DNA from: Candidatus Thorarchaeota archaeon
GTDB taxonomy: Archaea > Asgardarchaeota > Thorarchaeia > Thorarchaeales > Thorarchaeaceae
Assembly (NCBI GenBank): GCA_013388835.1
Contig: JACAEL010000012.1
Coordinates: forward strand, 1-64,000
Direction of reading: 5' to 3'
DNA length: 64,000 nucleotides
Shown here: positions 26,117 to 33,979 of the stretch, piece by piece
Position numbering within the stretch: position 1 is the first letter of the stretch
Layout of the letters: each line of letters starts with the position of its first letter
Translations under genes and position numbers: made by a program
The notes under the pieces: generated by a model
Seen by the model: the letters and a program-made list of their open reading frames with translations, nothing else
The model's database searches: none
What the model was told of the DNA's origin: nothing

Positions 26117-26187
26117 GACTAGACCTCCACTGAATAATAGACACGGAGGAGGTACTTATGTCTTCCACCAAGGAGACGAATCACCAT

Positions 26188-26196
26188 GCTTATAGG
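26188..26196 (+). promoter_or_regulatory. TATA box for the rubrerythrin-like gene
   Basis: GCTTATAGG, centred 30 bp before ATG 26222. It sits inside the longer open frame (ATG 26186), showing that 26222 is the true start and the mRNA is probably leaderless. Confidence 0.6.
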
Positions 26197-26221
26197 CCGC
26201 GGGCAAGTAGTTCTGAGCGGG

Positions 26222-26695
26222 ATGCCATTGACGACAGTACAGGAATCGTTTGAGAAGCTGATCTCTCTTGCAATAGAGAGAGAAGAAGAGGCATACGAGT
26301 TCTACACCGAGGCTGCCAAGAAGGCAGAACTGACCTCATCCGCAAAGCTGCTGAAGGAACTGGCGAAGCAAGAGGTCAAACACAAGGAGAAGCTAATGAA
26401 GGCTCTCAAAGGCGATGTGTGCGACACTTTTGGTTGTACAATGGAAGAGCTGGAGAGAAGAGACCTGAACAAGTACCTTCTTGACATTCCGTTGGCGCCC
26501 TCGGCCACTCCTCAGGAGCTGCTCATCATAGCCATGAAGCGAGAGGAGGCTTCTTTCAACTTCTATAAGTCGTTGTCAGAGCTCACTGGAAACGCCTCTC
26601 ACAGGGGAGTCTTTGAGACCCTCGCGAAGGAAGAGAACCAGCACAAGGACCGTCTACAGGAGCTGTACGACAAGCACTTCCAACCCTGGATGTAA
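26222..26695 (+). CDS. Rubrerythrin-like diiron (ferritin-like) protein
   Basis: A four-helix bundle of 157 aa with two copies of the diiron signature: EREEEAYEFY then EVKHKEKL, and REEASFNFY then EENQHKDRL, giving the Glu and ExxH ligands. No rubredoxin domain follows. Such proteins reduce peroxide or store iron in anaerobes. The promoter places the start at ATG 26222. Superoxide reductase and a bacterioferritin-like protein lie within 12 kb, suggesting an oxygen-defence set. Confidence 0.85.
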   Translation: MPLTTVQESFEKLISLAIEREEEAYEFYTEAAKKAELTSSAKLLKELAKQEVKHKEKLMKALKGDVCDTFGCTMEELERRDLNKYLLDIPLAPSATPQELLIIAMKREEASFNFYKSLSELTGNASHRGVFETLAKEENQHKDRLQELYDKHFQPWM

Positions 26696-26736
26696 GACGA
26701 GCACGAGGGAGGGAGTACCCCCGCAAGTGTCTACTG

Positions 26737-28017
26737 TCAGGTCCTGTGCAATAGGGGCGCCGCAATGAATGTGAGACCGTGCTTGGTGAGCTCTCTAGCG
26801 GTCCGGTTAACTGCTGCATGCTTATCGAGGTAGTTCTGCAGTAGCAGAGGCATGTGTCCAGCAGCCTCGATCTCGGACTTCGCTCTGAAGTAGTCCAAGA
26901 TGTCGCTCCTGTGCTCCCGCGTGACTTCCACATCAGGAGGACCGCCCTCGTGTTTCGCGCTGACGTTTCGGACATGGTCGGCCAGTTTGATTAGTTCCGG
27001 CAGTCGGTCGTAGGGCTGCCGTACTATGCTCTTGTATGTCTCAGTTATGTGGTGTTCCAGACGCACAACATCCTCAAAGCCAAACCACTTTCGCACCTGA
27101 GCGGCTAGCTCTATTGTCTCATTGTTTACGCTGTTGGACAGATTGAAGCCAATGAGAGGGGTTGTGCCGTCCGGACGACTGAATAGCTTCGCGGTCATGA
27201 GAGTCCACAGACAGGCGAAGGGATTGTCATTTCCCATGTAGACAGAGATCTTGAACTCCATGTCGATGCCCAGTTTGTGCATCATGTAACCTATTAGGAC
27301 GCTCCCTGGGTTGACATTCAGAACCTGCTTGACTCCGTATGTTGTGTAGTAATGCAGGTATTCGTCCGCCCACTTCAGTGGGAAGTCATTTGGCATTCCA
27401 ACACCACCAAAGTAGCCCGTTATGGTCTCTGGACCACCGAGATGTACGTTGGCCGGTGCACCGTCAGGACCGGGCTTGGTTCCCCTAGTGTCGAGTGTCT
27501 CAACATAGGAGGAGCCGACAATCTGCATGCCCGCAGCAAATGCAAGCACATGGTCATCGGCAGTCTGTTCAGCCATGTTGCGTACACGGATGAACCGTCC
27601 AGGCATCAAGTCTTGATTCGCTATCGAGGTCTTGGCCTCCTCAATCAACCATGGGAAGTACTGACAGGCGCTAATCTCAAGGGTCACGGCAAACGAGTCA
27701 TCAGACTTGAAACTCTCAGCACGTTCACCGAGCACCTTGCGTCGGTACTCAGGGACTGATATGAAGGCGTCATTATCTCGCTGCTCCTGAAGCCATGTCA
27801 GGTCGCGCACGAACGGCGACTTCTTTGCCTCCAACTTCTTCATCAACACGTCAAGTCGTCGGGCTTCGGTCGCGCGCCTGTTGATCTCTTCAACACCGCC
27901 ATACTTGTCAATGATTCCAAGCAGGCCATTCACAAGTGGGTTGTCCGCACTAGTCAGGAATGCATTGAGCTCGTCGAGTATGTGACGGTCAATTGTTAAA
28001 CTCATTCGGTCGGTCAT
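26737..28017 (-). CDS. Conserved-looking enzyme-like protein, family not recognised
   Basis: About 426 residues with good codon use throughout. The N-terminus is helical and charged; the core alternates strands and helices (FAVTLEISACQYFPWLIEEA, YGVKQVLNVNPGSVLIGYMMHKLGID, FKISVYMGNDNPFACLWTLM, GFNLSNSVNNETIELAAQ), which suggests an alpha/beta barrel. I could not name a family. The frame opens at 28116, but a TATA-like gtttatctg near 28090-28098 implies transcription from about 28070, so ATG 28017 (MTDRMSLT) or 28005 is the start. Confidence 0.7.
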   Translation of the reverse strand: MTDRMSLTIDRHILDELNAFLTSADNPLVNGLLGIIDKYGGVEEINRRATEARRLDVLMKKLEAKKSPFVRDLTWLQEQRDNDAFISVPEYRRKVLGERAESFKSDDSFAVTLEISACQYFPWLIEEAKTSIANQDLMPGRFIRVRNMAEQTADDHVLAFAAGMQIVGSSYVETLDTRGTKPGPDGAPANVHLGGPETITGYFGGVGMPNDFPLKWADEYLHYYTTYGVKQVLNVNPGSVLIGYMMHKLGIDMEFKISVYMGNDNPFACLWTLMTAKLFSRPDGTTPLIGFNLSNSVNNETIELAAQVRKWFGFEDVVRLEHHITETYKSIVRQPYDRLPELIKLADHVRNVSAKHEGGPPDVEVTREHRSDILDYFRAKSEIEAAGHMPLLLQNYLDKHAAVNRTARELTKHGLTFIAAPLLHRT

Positions 28018-28134
28018 GGCTAGGTCATCCCGTATCTTGTTGGCGTGGAGTACCAGTTGATGAGTAGAGGAGAATGGTAACAAGCCACAGATAAACAATT
28101 CTGACCAACCGGACACCAGACACTTCAGAAGGGC

Positions 28135-28710
28135 TCACTGCGAGCTGTCTGGCATGTCTTCCTCAGGCGGTCCATGTAGAGAATCAGTGACGAGTGAACG
28201 AATCCTGGGACCGAAGGCAGCGGTGAAGGTGCCACCTACTGTCACCTGAATACTGTTGACAAGGACGAGTTCCGCCACTGCAGGCTCAATTCCGAGAAGG
28301 AACACCTCGGCGACAAAGTACCCTGTGAGCATAGCACACGCTCCAAGAACGATACCTAGCAGATCCCACTTGGTGAGCCGGCTAGGGGTACTAGACTTGA
28401 GACTGAAGTAGCCCACGACTAGGCCTTCTGTCCCCTTAGAAACTAGAGTCACTGGTGCAAACATATGGTAGCCCAGAGCAATGTCGGCCATTGCAGACCC
28501 CACCCCACCGGCAAACAACCCGCCCACGGGTCCAAGGACCATGCCTGAAAGCATGACCAGCACATCACCAAAGTTCAGGTACCCGCCCCAAGGAAATGGA
28601 ATGGCAATCACAACAGTCGCAACTGTTGTCAGACCGGTCATGATTGCGACTAGTACAATTCCGGTGGTGTAACTCAGCGGACCAAGTGCCCTTAGGCTCA
28701 TCCATATCAC
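28135..28710 (-). CDS. ECF transporter S-component (vitamin-uptake type)
   Basis: A 191-residue membrane protein with five or six spans. The segment GGYLNFGDVLVMLSGMVLGPVGGLFAGGVGSAMADIALGY, then APVTLVSKGTEGLVVGYF, is typical of energy-coupling-factor substrate-binding components, which capture vitamins and hand them to a shared ATPase/T module. No ECF module is in this window. Substrate unknown. The start is GTG 28710 or ATG 28701. It is divergent from the PLP-fold/PadR gene across a 64-bp promoter region, which suggests regulation by it. Confidence 0.8.
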   Translation of the reverse strand: MIWMSLRALGPLSYTTGIVLVAIMTGLTTVATVVIAIPFPWGGYLNFGDVLVMLSGMVLGPVGGLFAGGVGSAMADIALGYHMFAPVTLVSKGTEGLVVGYFSLKSSTPSRLTKWDLLGIVLGACAMLTGYFVAEVFLLGIEPAVAELVLVNSIQVTVGGTFTAAFGPRIRSLVTDSLHGPPEEDMPDSSQ

Positions 28711-28774
28711 TCTTCCATGTGCGGCGACTGGGCCCTTGTATATATAAGTTCGAGCCTATATATAGGCTGCACAA
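28711..28774. promoter_or_regulatory. Divergent promoter with 16-bp perfect palindrome
   Basis: Two TATA boxes serve opposite genes. GTATATATAAG (28738-28748) lies about 30 bp before ATG 28775. CTATATATAG (about 28756-28765) serves the minus-strand ECF gene. The second box is the centre of a perfect palindrome, AGCCTATATATAGGCT (28753-28768), which also falls between the TATA and start site of the plus gene. A dimeric repressor bound here would block both promoters. Confidence 0.7.
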
Positions 28775-30322
28775 ATGTCGCTTGCAGAAGGGCTCCAGTG
28801 TAGCACTTGTGGGCGATTCCCGAGTTCCCCAAGAGCACGCCGCTGCGACAGATGCGGCAGCAGTCTCAATGTGAGATATGACCTTGAAACAGCCAAGGAG
28901 TATCTGACTCGAGATGTTCTGGAACGAAGGAGACCCGGACTGTGGAAGTACGAAGAGATTCTACCTCTCAGAAACCCGGAGATGAGAGTTTCTCTGGGAG
29001 AGGGAGGGACATTTCTTCACAGGTGCATACGACTCGCAGACGAGTTCGGTTTGAGTCAGCTTAGCCTCAAGGACGAGACCATGAATCCGACGGGGGCGTT
29101 TCTCGACAGGGGGATGTCTGTCGAGGTCTCTGTGGCTCGGGAGAACGGAGTGGGCGGACTGAGCTGTGGTTCGACAGGTAACTTGGCGGTCTCACTGGTT
29201 GCGTACGCAGCAAGAGCCGGCATCAGGACCAAGGTGTTCTTCGCTCATGGCGACAGCGTTGATGTGGGAAAGTTCTACCAGATACTGGCATACGGTCCGG
29301 AACTCGAGATTGTGGGAGAACGTGAGGATGGCGAGAAGAGAGCCGAGAGCCTTGGGGACGGATGGCATCCGGTTCTCCCTGTCAATCCCAACTTCCTTGA
29401 GGGAGTACGCACAACCGCGTTCGAGATCTCTGAACAGTGCGGCTGGGAATTACCCGACTGGCTTGTCGTCCCGATGGGCAGCGGGGGACACATCTCCAGA
29501 ATCTGGAAGGCTCTGCGTGAACTCACCGAACTGGGTCTGATTGGCGGCCATCTACCAAGGCTTGTTGGCGTCCAGACGAAGGGCTGTCAGCCGATAGTAC
29601 AGTCGTTTGTGGCTGGCTCGAGAGAGGTGATGACGTGCGATGCTGGCTCCACGATAGCCCTAGACATTGCCGTTGGAGAACCTCTGTGTGGCACTGATGC
29701 ACTCAAGGCAATAAGAGAGTCAGGTGGGCTCGCCCTGAGCGTGTCGGACAGAGACACTCTTGCTTCAATCGGGCTGCTTGCGAAGCGTGAGGGCGTCTTT
29801 GTCGAGCCTGCATCCGCAACCACTATCGCGGCACTCAGTGATATGCTGGCCAGCGGCCAGATAGACCGGTCTGACAGTGTGGTTTGCGTGGTCACCGGGA
29901 TGGGGCTGAAGTACCCGGAGATTGCACGAAGCCTCGTCAAGGGCAGGCCACAGCTTGAAGACCTGCTGGGCAGATACGAGGGACGAAGTTACACAACCGA
30001 GATTGGTAGGACCAAGCAGGTCATACTCCAGATCCTGATGGCTGGCGAGTCATATGGCTACGAGCTTTGGAAGAGAATGAGCAGGGAGCGTGGAATCGCT
30101 GTGCGAATACCAAGTGTCTACCAGCACCTCTCGGAACTCAGAAGGGGCGGACTGGTACATGTTGTCCGTACTGAGAGAAGCTATGACAAGAGGACTCGGC
30201 ACTACTACGGGCTTACCGACACGGGATGGTCAGTTGCGAGGCAGTTGTCGGAACTCTCAAGAGAGGGCACTGCAGCCCATAGGCGAAGTGTTTTATCAGA
30301 CCATGAACAATGTCAGGACTAG
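28775..30322 (+). CDS. Threonine-synthase-fold pseudoenzyme fused to a PadR-like winged helix
   Basis: Residues 1-405 are threonine-synthase-like: zinc ribbon (Cys9, 12, 24, 27), substrate loop SLGEGGT, PLP phosphate loop GSTGN at 132-136, and VVCVVTGMGLKYP. But the motif that holds the PLP lysine, normally NPTGSFKDRG, reads NPTGAFLDRG: position 110 is Leu (codon CTC), so no Schiff base can form there. Residues about 409-490 are a PadR-like winged helix (ILQILMAGESYGYELWKRM, SVYQHLSELRRGGL, RHYYGLTDTG). The likely role is a ligand-sensing transcription regulator. The gene is probably leaderless from ATG 28775 and divergent from an ECF S-component. Confidence 0.85.
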   Translation: MSLAEGLQCSTCGRFPSSPRARRCDRCGSSLNVRYDLETAKEYLTRDVLERRRPGLWKYEEILPLRNPEMRVSLGEGGTFLHRCIRLADEFGLSQLSLKDETMNPTGAFLDRGMSVEVSVARENGVGGLSCGSTGNLAVSLVAYAARAGIRTKVFFAHGDSVDVGKFYQILAYGPELEIVGEREDGEKRAESLGDGWHPVLPVNPNFLEGVRTTAFEISEQCGWELPDWLVVPMGSGGHISRIWKALRELTELGLIGGHLPRLVGVQTKGCQPIVQSFVAGSREVMTCDAGSTIALDIAVGEPLCGTDALKAIRESGGLALSVSDRDTLASIGLLAKREGVFVEPASATTIAALSDMLASGQIDRSDSVVCVVTGMGLKYPEIARSLVKGRPQLEDLLGRYEGRSYTTEIGRTKQVILQILMAGESYGYELWKRMSRERGIAVRIPSVYQHLSELRRGGLVHVVRTERSYDKRTRHYYGLTDTGWSVARQLSELSREGTAAHRRSVLSDHEQCQD

Positions 30323-30364
30323 GCAGATGATGTCTGCCTAAGAGCGAGAAGAGGCCGAAGATAG

Positions 30365-30745
30365 ATGTCAAAGAACTGGATGCAGACAGACGACTTCAAG
30401 AAGGAGAAGCATGTACCGGTCATCAGTGTCGAGAAGAAGGGGCAGGATCTCTATCATATCACTATCACTGTGGGAAAGGAGATTCCACACCCCAACACTA
30501 CTGCACATCACATCAAGTGGTGCGACCTGTTCTTCTGGGCAGAGGGAGAGAAGTTCCCGGTCGAAGTCGGGTACTGTACATTCGACCACCACGGGGAGTC
30601 GGTACAGGGAGCGGACACCAGCAAGATGTATTCGGAGCCCCATACCGTCTTCGCGTTCAAGACTCAGAAGTCAGGTACATTGATGGCCACAGCCTACTGC
30701 AACATACATGGGCTATGGAAGAGCGAGATGGAACTCAAGGCATAG
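30365..30745 (+). CDS. Superoxide reductase (neelaredoxin type)
   Basis: Reduces superoxide to peroxide using a mononuclear iron with His4-Cys ligation. Motifs: EKHVPVI with Glu14, Lys15 and His16, HPNTTAHHI with the next His ligands, and the C-terminal C-x-x-H in ATAYCNIHGLW. At 126 aa it lacks the N-terminal desulforedoxin domain, so it is the one-iron class. It lies 42 bp after the PLP-fold/PadR gene on the same strand. Confidence 0.93.
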   Translation: MSKNWMQTDDFKKEKHVPVISVEKKGQDLYHITITVGKEIPHPNTTAHHIKWCDLFFWAEGEKFPVEVGYCTFDHHGESVQGADTSKMYSEPHTVFAFKTQKSGTLMATAYCNIHGLWKSEMELKA

Positions 30746-30757
30746 ACACCTCTCTCA

Positions 30758-30786
30758 CGGGACTGCACGACGTGCTGCAGTCCCCG
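30758..30786. terminator. Hairpin between convergent genes
   Basis: GGGACTGCA at 30759-30767 pairs with TGCAGTCCC at 30776-30784 around an 8-nt loop: a 9-bp perfect stem between the ends of the superoxide reductase gene and the minus-strand gene at 30837. No strong T-run follows, so termination is inferred from position. Confidence 0.4.
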
Positions 30787-30836
30787 TATTCAGTTCCGGT
30801 GCTCAGAGAACAAGTGTTCGCCAATCACTGCGCAGC

Positions 30837-31145
30837 TCAGACCGCCTCAAGATGCGCATTCCACAGTGTGCTTCCATCGAGTAGTCGGGAGGCGCGCACT
30901 CGTTTCCCCACGAAGACCGCATACTTTCCCGAGTCATGGTCGGGAGAAACTGCAGCGTAGGGCATTATCGCGGACAGTGTGTATTGATGTCTATCATCCG
31001 TCCATACGACATACCGATTGATGTGTTTCCGAACAATGCCTGTGACCGTGACTTCCTTCAAGGGGGTGTCAGGCATACTATACGCGATTGGCACAGTTAA
31101 TCTTTCCGCCAAGTGTGACATTGACGGCAACTGTGAACCACCCAT
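30837..31145 (-). CDS. Small beta-rich hypothetical protein
   Basis: About 102 residues from ATG 31145, or 79 from ATG 31076. The conserved-looking part, TVTGIVRKHINRYVVWTDD then YAVFVGKRVRASRLLDGSTLWNAHLEAV, alternates hydrophobic residues as in an OB-fold or small beta-barrel. I do not recognise the family. A TATA-like gattaac near 31100 fits a leaderless start at 31076. It is convergent with superoxide reductase. Confidence 0.5.
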   Translation of the reverse strand: MGGSQLPSMSHLAERLTVPIAYSMPDTPLKEVTVTGIVRKHINRYVVWTDDRHQYTLSAIMPYAAVSPDHDSGKYAVFVGKRVRASRLLDGSTLWNAHLEAV

Positions 31146-31268
31146 CGCAGAGTCGATTCGTATCAGAACAGAGCAGCCGGTGGATTGGGACTCTCATTGC
31201 CATGCATTGCGAGACTGACAGAGGGAATCGCATCTCTCGAAGGACACCTTCGCAGCACAGAACGCAGT

Positions 31269-31982
31269 CTAGGAGAGGGGGTCTTCGTCTGTGGGGGGTA
31301 CTCGTTCCGGTCGGACCTTGGCATACAGGAAGCCGCCCTCAACAAGACGACAGACCAGACTTCTGAATCCTGGACACTTGCTCCATCGCATCTTGTAGTC
31401 ACAGGCCTCGCATTCACGAGTCATCTCTAAGAGACGTTTCCCATTGAGTAGAGTCACCGCGACAAGGTAGAGTGTGAAGATGGCTAGGACCTTTACATCG
31501 ATGGCGTACCAGATGTCACCACCACGAAGCAGCAACGAGAAGGAAACACCTGCAAATCCCGAACCGAGTAGCAGTTTGGCTCCGACCTTGATTCGATGTC
31601 TGTCAGTGAGATGGGTCATACTCAGAACAAAGGACAGAGCGACTGCAGACAGGCCAACCCAGAAGAGAGGGAGAGACATGGCTAGCTTCGGGCATACAAG
31701 CCAAGTGAGGAGAATCAACACAGAAGTAGAAACGAAAGAAATGGTGTTGAAAAAGCAACCTGTGCACCAAGTCCTTCCTCTGAATTGGAAGGTGTGTTCA
31801 GAAAAGTTCGTGCAAAAAGGATGATGGGCAGTTAGGAATGGACCGACCTGCTTGAGGAAACTCACGGGATGGCGAACGAGCGCCGTGCTATTGAATACGA
31901 GGCGACCTCTTGTCGGGTCGTCCAGGACTTCAGCACATGACCGTGCGTCTGCCGCCGCAGAACCGCCTTCCTTCACTGCCAC
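31269..31982 (-). CDS. Four-span membrane protein with paired Cys motifs
   Basis: 237 residues. Before the first span sits HHPFCTNFSEHTFQFRGRTW followed by CTGCFF, a Cys/His pattern recalling DUF2085 proteins (CH..., CARCTG). After the last span a soluble tail has CEACDY and further cysteines. The motifs could bind metal at the membrane face. The family link is tentative. The gene probably starts at or after 31982; internal ATGs are rare. Function unknown. Confidence 0.6.
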   Translation of the reverse strand: MAVKEGGSAAADARSCAEVLDDPTRGRLVFNSTALVRHPVSFLKQVGPFLTAHHPFCTNFSEHTFQFRGRTWCTGCFFNTISFVSTSVLILLTWLVCPKLAMSLPLFWVGLSAVALSFVLSMTHLTDRHRIKVGAKLLLGSGFAGVSFSLLLRGGDIWYAIDVKVLAIFTLYLVAVTLLNGKRLLEMTRECEACDYKMRWSKCPGFRSLVCRLVEGGFLYAKVRPERVPPTDEDPLS

Positions 31983-32025
31983 TTGTTGAGTTACTCCGTT
32001 CTAACTCGAGTGCTGGAACCAACTA

Positions 32026-32397
32026 TCACGGGAATGTGAACGTAGTTGGCATCAGAGCTCCAAACAGAATTGCAAGGCCACCGGGTATGAGGAGAAGAAT
32101 AACGAAGAATGCTATCGCTGAGATGATCATACACAGAAGCCATGCGACAATTGCACCGCCCCAACCAACACCATGACGGGTCTTTATCAGGTACCACGAT
32201 ATGACACAGCCAAGTAGTGGAATCCATCCAAGGAGTGCCATCCCAAGCGCCGTGACAAAGGTGGTTCCAAGTTCTCGGTTTGTGCCGTTGACAAAACCGA
32301 GTGCGATGCCGAGGAAGATTGCATAGATGATTATGGAGATTATGATGAAAATCGCCACAATCATCAGCAGTCCACCAAGGAGTAGTTCTAGTTGCAT
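32026..32397 (-). CDS. Small membrane protein
   Basis: About 123 residues with three or four spans, the first (LLGGLLMIVAIFIIISIIIYAIFLGIA, shown here in part) being very hydrophobic, then a short polar loop NGTNRELG. I do not recognise the family. ATG 32397 (MQLELLLGG) is chosen because GGAG lies just upstream and a TATA box at 32453-32462 puts the transcript start near 32430. The longer frame from 32496 would include the promoter. Confidence 0.6.
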   Translation of the reverse strand: MQLELLLGGLLMIVAIFIIISIIIYAIFLGIALGFVNGTNRELGTTFVTALGMALLGWIPLLGCVISWYLIKTRHGVGWGGAIVAWLLCMIISAIAFFVILLLIPGGLAILFGALMPTTFTFP

Positions 32398-32452
32398 ATC
32401 TCCAGTCTCCTGTCCATTTTCATGGACTTGGGGTTTGGTAGGAGTCACGCTG

Positions 32453-32462
32453 ACATAAAAGC
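32453..32462 (-). promoter_or_regulatory. TATA box for the small membrane protein
   Basis: CTTTTATGTC on the minus strand, about 60 bp before ATG 32397. It abuts the GNAT remnant on the other strand. Confidence 0.5.
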
Positions 32463-32499
32463 ATGACGACTCTTGGTATTCGGTTGCGGAAGTCACGTC

Positions 32500-32718
32500 C
32501 AGAGTCTGAAGAACCTGAACTCCGGGTACCTGTTAACACTGGCAACGAATGCTCGTGCTCAGAAAGCATACGAGAGGGCTGGATTCAAGAGGGCTGGCAT
32601 CTTCAGGCAGGCAATGTTCACAGAGGGTCGTTTTGTCGACTTTGTCGCGATGGACATTCTCAAGGAGGAGTTCTTGGAGAAGTATCCACCTGGGGCGCGT
32701 GTTGGAGAAGCACCATAG
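32500..32718 (+). pseudogene. C-terminal remnant of a GNAT acetyltransferase
   Basis: The frame encodes about 70 residues that match only the end of a RimJ/RimL-type GNAT protein: YLLTLATNARAQKAYERAGF then KRAGIFRQAMFTEGRFVDFVAMDIL and a short tail. The acetyl-CoA loop and everything before it are missing; the sequence upstream belongs to the promoter and start of the divergent membrane-protein gene. It therefore looks like a deletion remnant, not an active enzyme. Confidence 0.6.
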
Positions 32719-32868
32719 TGGTGGATACGGAGCTGCTTAATCTTTTGAAGGGTTCATAAACCGTTTCTGGCGAAAGTGGACAGTCCCGGCACTCGGAATA
32801 ATCCACTGCGTGGTTCTGTGTCTAAGAGTGGCTATTAAGACTCAGGCAGTGGGTTTGTCGGTGATCAC

Positions 32869-33816
32869 ATGGACAACACAACCAGAATCACACTCGCACT
32901 CTTCGCGCTGATGATTATCGGGGCTGCTATCCCGATGGTCGCAGCGGATGGGAACAGAATCCAGTACAAGCACACTGCAGGTGTAGTGACGCTTGAGACT
33001 GACGACCTGTCAATCCGGATTACCGGTGTAGGAGAGGTCCCGCACTTTCACTGGTGGGACCCCAATGCCACGAACACTGACTACCATGTCATGTTCGTCA
33101 AGCTCTTCGAGGCCAACGACACCAATGGGGATGGTGCATTCACCAAGGACACCGATAGGATGATTGGCCCACCGTTCGTGCTTCCCACTGCCGACTGGGA
33201 GTTCAGTGGCTTCAAGGTGGACGAGATAGACGGCAATGCAACAGCCGTGCACTTCAACTTCACAAGGACTGAGAACTACATTCCAAGACCGGGTGGAGCT
33301 GGCGGCGCGTACGGCAGCCTGCCTCATCTTGACCCCTTTGATGTGACTGTCCAGATACGTGTCCACATCGACTTGACCAAGGCCAATGAGATGAAGTTCG
33401 ACCTGATCATATCTGGGTGGGACTGGACATACGACACCTCACTGCTCGTCTTCCAGTTCACAGTTACTCAGAGTGACCATGGTCAGAACCAGGGCACTCA
33501 GAAACCGGGTGGCTTCTACCAGGAGTCGACCAAGTTCAAGTTCGGCAATGGCTACATGGAATATGAGCCCGTAGCTCTGGCAGCCCAGAACCAGATAGAA
33601 GTCAAGGCTTCACATGGAGAGGGAACAGGTGCTGAGGCGGGCGAATCAGTCTACCTTGCCTTCGAGAACTTCGGTAACGAGACACTCGTCTACGACCCGA
33701 CTCTTGGGATCGAGAGCACGGGGAGTGCACTCCCACTTGACGCAAACACGCTCATGGTTGTGGGCGGCGTTGCAGTAGTGATTGCTGTGATAGCCATTGT
33801 AAAGCACAGGAGATAG
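32869..33816 (+). CDS. Secreted, membrane-anchored beta-rich protein
   Basis: 315 residues: a signal peptide (1-26, ending [10 protein letters not shown]), a large polar, Asn/Asp- and aromatic-rich ectodomain, and a C-terminal span (about 292-311) followed by KHRR. The loop DTNGDGAF is a calcium-binding loop of the EF-hand/dockerin type. Many NxT/S sites could be glycosylated. The family is not recognised; it is probably a surface protein. A TATA-like box ctattaag near 32832 and a strong terminator after the stop make it a single-gene unit. Confidence 0.75.
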   Translation: MDNTTRITLALFALMIIGAAIPMVAADGNRIQYKHTAGVVTLETDDLSIRITGVGEVPHFHWWDPNATNTDYHVMFVKLFEANDTNGDGAFTKDTDRMIGPPFVLPTADWEFSGFKVDEIDGNATAVHFNFTRTENYIPRPGGAGGAYGSLPHLDPFDVTVQIRVHIDLTKANEMKFDLIISGWDWTYDTSLLVFQFTVTQSDHGQNQGTQKPGGFYQESTKFKFGNGYMEYEPVALAAQNQIEVKASHGEGTGAEAGESVYLAFENFGNETLVYDPTLGIESTGSALPLDANTLMVVGGVAVVIAVIAIVKHRR

Positions 33817-33826
33817 ATCACTAGAC

Positions 33827-33870
33827 GGGAGCAGAGGTGTCTTCACCTCCGCTCCTCCTCTCTTTTTCTG
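33827..33870 (+). terminator. Hairpin-T terminator
   Basis: An 11-bp stem with one mismatch (arms about 33828-33839 and 33844-33855, loop TCTT), followed by a T-rich run (CTCTTTTTCTGTTTCTTT). It immediately follows the stop of the surface-protein gene at 33816. Confidence 0.75.
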
Positions 33871-33979
33871 TTTCTTTGAGGCACTGTCCGTCCCACCTCA
33901 GGACGAGCGGTCTGGAGAAGCGACGAGTTTAAGCGGGGCAACTGCACCCGCCGGAGTAGCACTCCAGGAGCGCAGACAG

